A stretch of DNA of 40,933 nt from Planctomycetota bacterium. Lineage in GTDB: Bacteria; Planctomycetota; UBA1135; GCA-002686595. Location of the stretch: assembly GCA_002683825.1 (NCBI GenBank), contig NYUD01000079.1, positions 1 to 40,933 on the forward strand, read 5' to 3'. Below are positions 18,783 through 26,701 of this stretch, in pieces. The first letter of the stretch is position 1. Every line of letters begins with the position of its first letter. Under the pieces are notes generated by a model. The model was given only the letters and a program-made list of their open reading frames with translations, did no database searches and was not told the DNA's origin. The position numbers and the translations under genes were made by a program.

Positions 18783-21700
18783 TCAACGCAGCCGCAGCTC
18801 GGCGCCGGAGGAATACACCGCACCCAGCGGGTTGGCCCCGGGAGAGAAGAAGAACCACTGGGCGCCGTAGTCTTGCCCGATGAAGGCGGGGGAGGAGGGA
18901 ACCAGCAAGGAAACCATTCCTTTTCCCTGTCCCGGGCCGCTTCCGCTGGTCACGATCGGGAAGTAGTACTCGGGGAGGACGTGCATGGAGCAACTCGGGG
19001 CGCCGAAGGGGCCCAGATTCAGCGGCAGGATCGCGTCCTCGTAGCGACCGAGGAAAAGCACGGCGATCGATCCTCCATTCGCGCCGTCGATCGTGATACC
19101 GAAGCTGCCGCCGCCAACCAGGGGCTGATCGACGAGGCCGATCTGCGGGTTCCAACCGGCGGGGTCCAGGCAGGGCTCACCGATCTGCGGGTGGGTGACC
19201 GCGATCTCGGTGAATGAAAAGGTGACATCGGTGGCGTTCACTCCCGCGCCGCTTACGCAGAAACCCGCGCGCTCGTAATCGTCCAGATCGATGCCCGAAC
19301 CATTCGCATCGAAGACTCCGATCGTGCGTCGCAGGCCGGCGTCGGAGCGTTCGATCTCCATGATCAGCGAGGATCCGACACGGGTCAGAGCAAGCTCGTG
19401 CTCCGCGTTGCGGTCGTTGGGATCGACCGAGAACGCCGGTTCGAGTTCGTCGGCCGGGCCGCCCGGCAACATGCCGCCGGCGGTCAAGATCGGACCCTCA
19501 GAGACCAGCCAGAGTTCGATGCGCGGGTCGCTGGGGGAGACCGGGTCGCGCAGGAGGACCAATCCAAACCCCGTCTTGTCATCGAAGGCCGTCTCGGAGA
19601 TGCTGCCACGGACGCTCAGGCGACTGCCATCGGCGAACAGCTCGGGAGCGTCGTGGGGCATGAAGTAGGTGCGTCCGGGACTTTCGTTGCCGAACGACAG
19701 GGTGAGGTCGCGGCAACCGTCGTTGAAGACCAGGCCGGCCGGGTAGCTCTCGCCGGAGACGGTTCCGAAGGCGTAATTGTCGAAGCGATCGGGTTCGAGA
19801 AACAGGATCGAGGGAGTGGTCGCATCGATCACAAAGGACGACGTTGCCGAGGAAAGATTGCCGTAGGCATCGCTCGCTTCTGCGCGAACCGCGTGGGGTC
19901 CGGGTGCGAGACCATCGAGCCGAACCAGCGTCTCGAACTCATCGTTTCCGGTTGCGTAGACATCGCGGCCGACCAGGTTCTCATCGACGAAGAAGCGTAC
20001 CTCGGTGACGCCCAGATCGTCGGTGGCTTCCGCAACCAGCTCGAGCTCGCCGGGTTCGCGCGCGATCGTCATGGGGGTGGGGTCGAGAAAAGTGATGATC
20101 GGCGCGGTCGTGTCCGGGGCGGTGATCGGCTCGGAGAGCTGCACCCTCTGATTGACGTGGATGTTCAAGATTTGTTCTTCGCCACCGGGCCAGAGGATTT
20201 TCAGCATGAGCCGGGGCGCCGCACCGACGCCGAAATGAAGGACACCCTCGTTGCTGGAGGCGCAGTTGCCTCCGCCGCGCGTGAATTCGCGCAGGGCCAC
20301 CTCGTGGGGTTCGGCCACATCGTCACCGTCGAAGTCGCCGAAGACACTGATCCGAGTTCCGAGGGCGTCCTTGGTGCTGAGGGCGTTCGTGCCTTCGAGC
20401 TCGACTACCAGCCAGTTGCCGTTCAGGGTGTTGCCACTTGTGTTCCTGAAGAGTGTGGGTGGACTGAGAGTGTTCATGACCAGGAAGTCGATCCAGCCAT
20501 CTTGGTCGTAGTCCAGCCACACGTCACCGCGCGAGTTCAGGTTCTGCTGGATTCCTGCGCTGCTCGATATATCGACAAAATTTCCACCGTCGTTGCGGTA
20601 GAGGTGGTCGAAGAAGAACTGTTCGGTCGCCACGTGGAGGTCGGGATCACCGTCGTTGTCGACATCACCGAACCACGTTCCCCACGAGTAGGAGGCGAGC
20701 GCCTGGGGGCCGAGGGACAGGTTCAGCTCGCCATCGTTTTCGTAGAGGTCGTTCCTCCAGAGATCGTTCTTGCCCGGCTGCCCGGGATTGCTGATATCGG
20801 TGATGTAGACATCGAAATCCCCATCCGCATCGATGTCGGCCACATCGATTCCCATGGCCGCGGCGCTGGCATCGCCGAGGCCGAGCGCCGACGCGATCGC
20901 TTCGAAGCCTTGCCACTCCCCGCTGGAATCGCGCCCGCGATTGATGTAGATCCCATCGCGATCGAGCCGGCTGCCGACCTTGTTCGTCACATAGAGATCC
21001 ATCCACCGATCGTTGTTCAGGTCGACGAAGATCGCCGCGTTGGACGAGCTGTAGAGCTGGTGGCCCGTGTCTCCACCGCCCAGATCGGAATCCCAACCCG
21101 GGACACCCGCGCTGAAGGAAACATCGCTGAAGGTTCCGTCGGGGCGCTGGAGATAGAGGACATCCCGCTCGCCCGGTCGCCCGGGGACTCCGTCCCCGGC
21201 AAAACCGTTGTGATTGCCCACGAAGAGGTCGACCAATCCGTCGCGATCGACATCCGCAAAGCACACGGCAAGAGTCTTGGTCAGAGGATTGGCGAACTCG
21301 TCGAAGGCGATGCCGACACCCTCCTGGGAGTCGCCGGGAGGATCGCCCGGTGTCGGGTCGGTCAGGTCCGTGATATCGACGAAGACGGCATCCCCCAGGG
21401 GGACGAGCTCGTTGCGAAACAACGTGTTGCGATCCTCGAAATTGGCGATGTAGAGATCCTGATCGCCGTCGTTGTCGATGTCGATGAAGACGGCCCCGGT
21501 GCTGGCCCGCGGATCGTGAACGCCCGCGAGCGTGTCGAGCTCGAACGACCGACCTCCGGGCGCGGTCGCGTCGGCCACGTTCTTGTAGAGGTGGCCACCT
21601 TGGTTGAAGGCCTCCACCAGGTACAGGTCGACCCAGCCGTCGCCGTTGTAGTCGCCGCAGGCGGCTCCCGGGCCGTGGTCATCCCCCGATGTGACGAAGT

Positions 21701-21815
21701 GAGCGCCGAGACCGGCCGCATTCGTGACGTTCTGAAACGTCTGAGCAAGACCGACATCCGCCAGGCCGATCACGGCCAAGGCGCAGACAGGCAGAACGTA
21801 CCTCTCCTGATTCAT
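18783..21815 (-). CDS. FG-GAP/VCBS repeat protein with ASPIC/UnbV domain and C-terminal module
   Basis: The 1010-residue exported protein (signal peptide ending near VGLAQ) begins with about seven FG-GAP/VCBS repeats carrying Ca-binding motifs such as DYNGDGWVDLYL, DIDNDGDQDLYI, DVDRDGLVDLFV and DVDNDGDPDLHV. An ASPIC/UnbV-like domain follows (WLVVELEGTNALSTKDALG, PRLMLKILWPGGEEQILNI). Then comes an Ig-like segment (LELVAEATDDLGVTEVRFFV) and a LamG-like region (LSVRGSISETAFDDKTGFGL). The C-terminal ~130 residues (SFGITIDG, SIAVLFLGRY, PSCSMHV) are a beta-rich module of the same general kind as in the proteins at 1617 and 22638. Such proteins are extracellular and bind ligands or surfaces; no catalytic residues are evident. 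The start has a purine-rich GAGAGAG tract upstream. Confidence 0.9.
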   Translation of the reverse strand: MNQERYVLPVCALAVIGLADVGLAQTFQNVTNAAGLGAHFVTSGDDHGPGAACGDYNGDGWVDLYLVEAFNQGGHLYKNVADATAPGGRSFELDTLAGVHDPRASTGAVFIDIDNDGDQDLYIANFEDRNTLFRNELVPLGDAVFVDITDLTDPTPGDPPGDSQEGVGIAFDEFANPLTKTLAVCFADVDRDGLVDLFVGNHNGFAGDGVPGRPGERDVLYLQRPDGTFSDVSFSAGVPGWDSDLGGGDTGHQLYSSSNAAIFVDLNNDRWMDLYVTNKVGSRLDRDGIYINRGRDSSGEWQGFEAIASALGLGDASAAAMGIDVADIDADGDFDVYITDISNPGQPGKNDLWRNDLYENDGELNLSLGPQALASYSWGTWFGDVDNDGDPDLHVATEQFFFDHLYRNDGGNFVDISSSAGIQQNLNSRGDVWLDYDQDGWIDFLVMNTLSPPTLFRNTSGNTLNGNWLVVELEGTNALSTKDALGTRISVFGDFDGDDVAEPHEVALREFTRGGGNCASSNEGVLHFGVGAAPRLMLKILWPGGEEQILNIHVNQRVQLSEPITAPDTTAPIITFLDPTPMTIAREPGELELVAEATDDLGVTEVRFFVDENLVGRDVYATGNDEFETLVRLDGLAPGPHAVRAEASDAYGNLSSATSSFVIDATTPSILFLEPDRFDNYAFGTVSGESYPAGLVFNDGCRDLTLSFGNESPGRTYFMPHDAPELFADGSRLSVRGSISETAFDDKTGFGLVLLRDPVSPSDPRIELWLVSEGPILTAGGMLPGGPADELEPAFSVDPNDRNAEHELALTRVGSSLIMEIERSDAGLRRTIGVFDANGSGIDLDDYERAGFCVSGAGVNATDVTFSFTEIAVTHPQIGEPCLDPAGWNPQIGLVDQPLVGGGSFGITIDGANGGSIAVLFLGRYEDAILPLNLGPFGAPSCSMHVLPEYYFPIVTSGSGPGQGKGMVSLLVPSSPAFIGQDYGAQWFFFSPGANPLGAVYSSGAELRLR

Positions 21816-21832
21816 TGCTCTCTCTCTCCCCC

Positions 21833-21885
21833 GGGGTGAGGGGGAAGACGCAGGGGGGAGGGTGGGGGGGAGACGTGGGGCCCCA
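21833..21885 (+). other. G-quadruplex-like tract and TGGGGCCCCA palindrome
   Basis: The plus strand has G-tracts of 4, 5, 6, 3, 7 and 4 bases at 21833, 21840, 21853, 21860, 21864 and 21877, all within 48 bases. The last joins a perfect 10-bp palindrome TGGGGCCCCA (21876-21885). For the minus-strand exoprotein gene starting at 21815, this lies in the 5' leader or promoter on the template strand. Confidence 0.6.
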
Positions 21886-22072
21886 GGCTATAAAAAGTTC
21901 GTTTGTTTGGGGGTGGAATGAGCTCAATACTCGTGCGGAAGACCCCGGCGGTCGCGTTTTGCAGTTTGGTATCGACTACGATGGGGTCGTGGCGCCTTGC
22001 AGGCCAGCGAGCGGGGTGGATTGCTAACCCATGGATTGGCACGGACTTGGAGGACTCTGAATCACCTCGCGC

Positions 22073-22291
22073 ATGGGTTCGCCGATCCGTAGCGCATTTC
22101 GAATCGGGTTCCTTTCTCTCGTGCTGATTCTCACGGCCGTGGCTCCGCGCCGCGTTTCAGCGACCGGCTCCCGTGGCGCGGCCCTCGCGAGGCGGGTGGA
22201 TCTTGTCCTGACGGCGAACGCTTCGATGCACCTGTTCCATCCGGTTTCTCGCCCGCAGTTTCCGGGGGGTTGCTCCGCTGCTGCGGCGTGA
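22073..22291 (+). CDS. Possible small exported protein (doubtful)
   Basis: A 72-codon frame from ATG 22073 starts with a convincing signal-peptide shape: basic residues, a hydrophobic run (IGFLSLVLILTAVAP) and a VSA cleavage-like site. The remainder has no recognisable domain. The nearest GGAGG is about 20 bases before the ATG, too far for a normal ribosome-binding site. It may be a real small exported protein, a decayed gene end or chance; I lean to chance. Confidence 0.2.
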   Translation: MGSPIRSAFRIGFLSLVLILTAVAPRRVSATGSRGAALARRVDLVLTANASMHLFHPVSRPQFPGGCSAAAA

Positions 22292-22637
22292 CCTTCCGTG
22301 CTCAAGCGGCTGTTCTCGTTTCGACGGAGAGAGTGTTGGAGCGGCCTCATCACCACCGAAGGATCGAGGCAGGTGACGTTCGCAGTTTCCATCGCGCATG
22401 CGAAGCCGACCTTCGATGGACGGCCGTTTCGTCGTGGGTCGTACCGCCGCGCTCTTCGGCGTCTCGACAGGGACGTCCTTCCCAAGCCCTCGGTTGTTTG
22501 TTCTCAAGACGATCCGGCGTCAGTCGAGTTCATGAGCGCGCTGCCCGGAGCCATCCTGTGGCGCTGGTCACCGAAAACCCGTTCCTTTGCCACATCGGCT
22601 CCCCGCTGTGCGAGAATCCGGCGCTGGAGGGTAGTCC

Positions 22638-23978
22638 ATGTTTCGCATCGCCGTCCTCGTCGCCACGATCGTACTGGCCGCGCAAGGCTCTGCCCAGAAG
22701 GCCGAGCTCACCAAGGAGTACCGGATCACAGCCCTCGGACGGCTCCACCCGGGCGGATACACCTACGCCGGCGATCTGAACACCCTCGGCGAGGTCACGG
22801 GCACGGGGCTGGCTGCCAACGGGCAAAGCGAGCATGCCTGGGTGTATCGGAACGGGACGATCACCGATCTCGGAACTCTGGGATCGACCTACAGCTGGGG
22901 GTTCTCGATCAACGATGCGACGACGGTCGTCGGCTACTCCAGCGTCCACGTGCTCCTCCTTCAGGCGTACCGCTGGTCGAACGGCACGATGAGCGCCGAG
23001 GATCCGGGAGGCTACAACTACAGCCGGGCGAACGCCGTCAACCAGCTCGGGGACGTCGTCGGCATACTGAACGGGTTCTTCGATCCCGTCATCCAGACCA
23101 CGTTGCGCGGCTACGCGACGATCGGTGGAACGACCACCGTCCTGGATACGTTCGGCGGGAACGAGAGCCGCGGGCACGACATCAACGATCATGGCCAGGT
23201 CACCGGCATCGCCCGGGACGTCGACGGCCGGATCCGCGGATTTCTCTTTGACTCGGGTGCCATGGTCGACATCGGCGACCTCGGCGACGGCTATTGCTGG
23301 CCGAAGGACATCAACGATCGAGCCGAGATCGTCGGTGTTTCGCGCCTTGCCGGCGGGATCTATCGGGGCTTCCACCACGACGGTGTGAACATGATCGATC
23401 TCGGGACGCTGGGCGGCGTCGAAAGCGACGCACGGGGAATCAACAAGCGGGGCGAGGTCGTCGGTCAGGCCGAGGACACGCACGGACGCAAGCGCGCCTT
23501 CCACTGGCAAACCGGTGTCATGCGGGATCTGAACCGGCTCATCCGACCCGCGCCCGGTTGGGTCCTGACCGGCGCCACGGCGGTCAACGATCTCGGCCAG
23601 ATCGCGGGCACGGGCAAACTCCGCGGCGTCCGGCGCGCCTACCTCTTGACCCCCATCGGGGACGAGCTGCGCTACTCCGGAGCGGTGCCCGGTTTGGCCG
23701 GGACCACGGCCACCTGCCACGCCCTCGGCGCCGAGCCCGGCTCCCTCTTGACCTTCGTCTTCGGGACGCAAGCGGGCTCCAGCCCCGTGAGCGGCTGCCC
23801 CGGGCTCTCGGTCGACATCGCCAACCCCTCCAGCGCCGGGTCCGCCGTCGCCGACGCGAACGGACGGGTGACGCTGGTGGTGTCTCTTCCGGCTTCCTGG
23901 AGCGGGATCACGGTGCGTTCCCAGGCCGTCGACACGACCCACTGCCGCGTCTCCCCGGTCTCGATCCAGACCCTGTAG
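22638..23978 (+). CDS. Secreted HAF-repeat protein with C-terminal beta module
   Basis: The 446-residue product begins with a signal peptide (MFRIAVLVATIVLAAQGSA-Q). The body is a series of HAF-type repeats of the form DLGTLGG...A..IN..G.VVG: examples are DLGTLGSTYSWGFSIN, SRGHDINDHGQVTGIA, DIGDLGDGYCWPKDIND and DLGTLGGVESDARGIN. Such repeats build a beta-propeller-like exported scaffold of unknown role. Residues from about 350 to the end (LRYSGAVPGLAGTTATCHAL, PGSLLTFVFGTQ, GRVTLVVSLP) form a C-terminal module like that of the exoproteins at 1617 and 18783. GGAGGG lies about six bases before ATG 22638. It is convergent with the phosphatase-esterase gene, 150 bp apart. Confidence 0.88.
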   Translation: MFRIAVLVATIVLAAQGSAQKAELTKEYRITALGRLHPGGYTYAGDLNTLGEVTGTGLAANGQSEHAWVYRNGTITDLGTLGSTYSWGFSINDATTVVGYSSVHVLLLQAYRWSNGTMSAEDPGGYNYSRANAVNQLGDVVGILNGFFDPVIQTTLRGYATIGGTTTVLDTFGGNESRGHDINDHGQVTGIARDVDGRIRGFLFDSGAMVDIGDLGDGYCWPKDINDRAEIVGVSRLAGGIYRGFHHDGVNMIDLGTLGGVESDARGINKRGEVVGQAEDTHGRKRAFHWQTGVMRDLNRLIRPAPGWVLTGATAVNDLGQIAGTGKLRGVRRAYLLTPIGDELRYSGAVPGLAGTTATCHALGAEPGSLLTFVFGTQAGSSPVSGCPGLSVDIANPSSAGSAVADANGRVTLVVSLPASWSGITVRSQAVDTTHCRVSPVSIQTL

Positions 23979-24128
23979 AACAGGGCGAACGGCGCCTTCG
24001 GAATCCGAACCGATGGCCTAGACGAGGACGCCTTTCCTGTGCATCGCGCCCGACTGGTCGTCGTGCAGCGCCGAGCGCCCGGTCCAAAGAGGGCCGAGAG
24101 TTCTTCAGCCGCCTATCCATGGCCGCGG

Positions 24129-26600
24129 TTATTGCAATTCGGTTAGCGCTTCGGCGAAAGCCTTGCCGATCTGACTGTAGGTCTTGGCCGAACCCAGGTA
24201 GTGATAGCCCGCGTTGGACTTCGCGCGTTGTTCCAGGTCACGCTCCTGCTCGCTGATCAGCTCCTTCTCGTACTCGGCCAGGAATTGTTCGATGTCTTCC
24301 TGCGTCATCTTCCCGTCTGCATTCTCGTGTCCGCCATTCTCGGTCCTCAGGGCGTGACTCTTGGCCCGTAGCTCCTGGCGTTTCTCGTCGATGGCCGCCA
24401 GTCTCTGATCCCAGTAAGGCGCCGTCTGTACGGCAATGACGTTGCCCTTGAACTCAGGCAGCTCAGCCGGGGCCGCCATCGCCGTGCGAAAGTTGGCGTG
24501 GACGGCTCTGTACCCGGAATCCTCTTGAAGAGGCCCTCCAACACCCATCACACCGATCACAAAAGGCATCTCGGGGGCACCCAGGTCCTCGCGGACGTCG
24601 CGGATGAAGTTGGCCATGCAAACGCTGTACTCGTCGTAGCCTCCCGGCTGCTCGCGATTCGGATAGGTGCCGCGGTCCACCATGTCATTCCAGCCCTGGA
24701 ACCACGCCATGCCGGCCAGTTCATAGCCCTGTTCGGTGTCGTATTCCGGATAGACGCGGCGGATGTCCCCGAGCACGAAGCGCACATGATCGATCATCTG
24801 CCGGTATCTGGCGCCTGTAGCCTGTTTGAGTTCCCGCATCTCTTCGTCGGTATCGAAGCGCTTCTGATTGGCTTCGGTCGGCGCGTAGGGTCCGGAACTG
24901 GGCGAACGAAAATCGGTGTGTAACGATTGCCCTCCCCAGGCCGTCTTGATGATCAAGATGGGCCGATCGAGCGCCTTCTGCAACGTGATGCCGAAAGCGA
25001 GTTCCGGGCCGATCTTTCCACCGGGCTTCGAGTAGTTCCTGGCCCATTGACTTCCAAAGCCCGTGGTGAGCCGGCCGTGCACTTCGCGGTTCTCGCCGTC
25101 GATCCTTCCGTCCAGGCCCGTCAGAAACGAGATCCAGGTGTCCTTGATCGTCCGGTGCGTGCCGTCAGCATTCTTGATCTCCGCCAGGAGCGACGCCGTC
25201 TGCGGATCCTCCCCCATGTAATCGAGGACACGAACCTCCGCGTGTCCCTCCATGTTGGACTGCCCCGCAAGGACGAAGACCTTGAGCGGTTTTCGCGCGG
25301 ACAGTTGAGGTAGCCGCGACCGGCCTCCTCGATCGGACCGGAGTTCGTCGACGCTCACGCGCCGGCTGAAAAGCTCGTCACCCGCCGCGTTCAATGCCTG
25401 CCCGGTCGCCAGGGCAGGGCTGCAGGTCGTGTCGAAGCTCATCAACAGGAACGCGTTCGGTTCGCCGGCGTCGTGTACGAGAGCCGGGTGAGGTGCATCG
25501 GCGGCCTCGATGACCGAACCGTGCATGGGAGAGGTGATCCACTCCCACAGCGCATACCCCGCCGTGTCCTGTGCCGGGTGTCGCAGCAGCCGGCTGCGAT
25601 GCACGTCGCCGCCCACGAGCATGACCCCGGACACTCCGAGCCTTGCGACCATGCGGAACAGCGCCTCGCGCTCGTGCGGGTAGCTCATCCAGTGGTCGGG
25701 CTTGTTCGGCCGCGTGGCCTCGTTCCAGATCATGCCGCATGCGAGCACCTTGAACGTCGCCGACGAGGCCTTCAGCCCCGCCTCCAGCCAGCGCCACTGT
25801 CCGGCGCCGAGCAGGGTCGGCCGCTGCGGCTCGAACGGCGAGGGCTCGGTCGCGGCGAAGGTCCGCGTATCCAGCAGGAATACCTCCACCGGCCCGCGGC
25901 GAAAGCTCGTGTAGATCCCCTGCACCCCGTCGCCCGCGCTCGGGTTCGCGTGATACTCGATGAAAGCGTGACGCGAGTTCTCCTTGCCGGGGAGGTTCCC
26001 GTCCGTGTCGTTGCGCCCGAAGTCGTGATCGTCCCAGGTGGCGTACCACGGTGTGTGCGAGAGGAGCTGCGCCATGGCAGGGGCCTTTGCGAACTCCCGG
26101 TAGCGGCGCTGTTGGACCCCGAGTTCCGTCGAGTCGATGTAGGGCGTGTCGCCGAGGAGCACCACCGCGTCCGCACCGGCCTTTCCCATGCGCCGCCACA
26201 CCGCCGCCGTGCTCTCGTCCTCCCGGGCGCAGGATCCGAATGCGATGCGCACCACGCTCGGTGAGTCCGGGTGGGGAGCGGTCTCGAACCAGCCCGATGC
26301 GCTTCCGTCCGGGCCCGTCACCGCGAACCGGTAACGGGTGGTTTGGGAGAGTCCGTCCACGTCGAACACGACGCAGTGGTCGCTTTCCGCGGTAGCTTCC
26401 TCGTGCTGCTCCCACACGAGCTCCGAGTCGTCGCTGACCGTCAGCTTGAGGGAACAGTCCCGTTCCGCCCGGGCCCAGATTCGGGCGCTGTGGTCGGTTA
26501 CGTGGCCGATGAACGGGCCGTGGCTGAGGGGAGAGTCCGCCGCCTGTGGGGTGAGGGCCGGAATCAGGAGCAAGGCCGAGTTGAAGAAGCGGTGTCGCAT
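24129..26600 (-). CDS. PhoD-like phosphatase fused to SASA-type carbohydrate esterase
   Basis: The 823-residue product joins two enzymes in one frame. The N-terminal half (about 20-400) is an alkaline-phosphatase D-like metallophosphatase: IAFGSCARED, VVLLGDTPYID, ATWDDHDFGRND and VGGDVHRSRL give the metal-binding Asp, Asn and His residues. The C-terminal half (from about 438) is a SASA (sialate O-acetylesterase-like, DUF303) domain: FVLAGQSNMEG with nucleophile Ser448, IIKTAWGGQSLH, AWFQGWND and a likely catalytic His in GYHYLGSAKTYSQIG. A signal peptide follows ATG 26600 (FFNSALLLIPALTPQA). I chose that start over the one at 26666. An exported enzyme removing phosphate and acetyl groups from a polymer is the simplest reading; substrates are unknown. 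Confidence 0.9.
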   Translation of the reverse strand: MRHRFFNSALLLIPALTPQAADSPLSHGPFIGHVTDHSARIWARAERDCSLKLTVSDDSELVWEQHEEATAESDHCVVFDVDGLSQTTRYRFAVTGPDGSASGWFETAPHPDSPSVVRIAFGSCAREDESTAAVWRRMGKAGADAVVLLGDTPYIDSTELGVQQRRYREFAKAPAMAQLLSHTPWYATWDDHDFGRNDTDGNLPGKENSRHAFIEYHANPSAGDGVQGIYTSFRRGPVEVFLLDTRTFAATEPSPFEPQRPTLLGAGQWRWLEAGLKASSATFKVLACGMIWNEATRPNKPDHWMSYPHEREALFRMVARLGVSGVMLVGGDVHRSRLLRHPAQDTAGYALWEWITSPMHGSVIEAADAPHPALVHDAGEPNAFLLMSFDTTCSPALATGQALNAAGDELFSRRVSVDELRSDRGGRSRLPQLSARKPLKVFVLAGQSNMEGHAEVRVLDYMGEDPQTASLLAEIKNADGTHRTIKDTWISFLTGLDGRIDGENREVHGRLTTGFGSQWARNYSKPGGKIGPELAFGITLQKALDRPILIIKTAWGGQSLHTDFRSPSSGPYAPTEANQKRFDTDEEMRELKQATGARYRQMIDHVRFVLGDIRRVYPEYDTEQGYELAGMAWFQGWNDMVDRGTYPNREQPGGYDEYSVCMANFIRDVREDLGAPEMPFVIGVMGVGGPLQEDSGYRAVHANFRTAMAAPAELPEFKGNVIAVQTAPYWDQRLAAIDEKRQELRAKSHALRTENGGHENADGKMTQEDIEQFLAEYEKELISEQERDLEQRAKSNAGYHYLGSAKTYSQIGKAFAEALTELQ

Positions 26601-26701
26601 CGGTGTAGGTTTGTGGTGTTGAAGAACGGCGGCGGCCGGCAAGCTCCCAAGGAAGAGTGCCTGCATGTTCGACGAGGCCGCTGGAAGAAACGGAAGGGGG
26701 A

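Larger units (their letters stand above)
21816..22637. other. 822-bp gap with G-rich tract; promoters of two divergent exoproteins
   Basis: This gap lies between the divergent starts at 21815 (minus) and 22638 (plus). It begins with a G-rich tract (21833-21880) and then TATAAAAA at 21890-21897; the minus-strand reading offers a possible -10-like TTTATA. A short frame with a signal-like N-terminus is listed separately. Another plus frame starting at 22298 runs into the HAF gene in a different frame and is not supported. No RNA gene was seen. Confidence 0.5.

Noticed and set aside
19398..21839. 813-codon plus-strand frame opposite the FG-GAP gene
   Set aside because: It is antisense to the FG-GAP/ASPIC gene, and Asp-rich repeats on the minus strand create long open opposite frames.
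22298..23251. 317-codon plus frame overlapping the HAF gene
   Set aside because: It overlaps the real HAF gene in another frame, and the part before it shows no domain or start signal.
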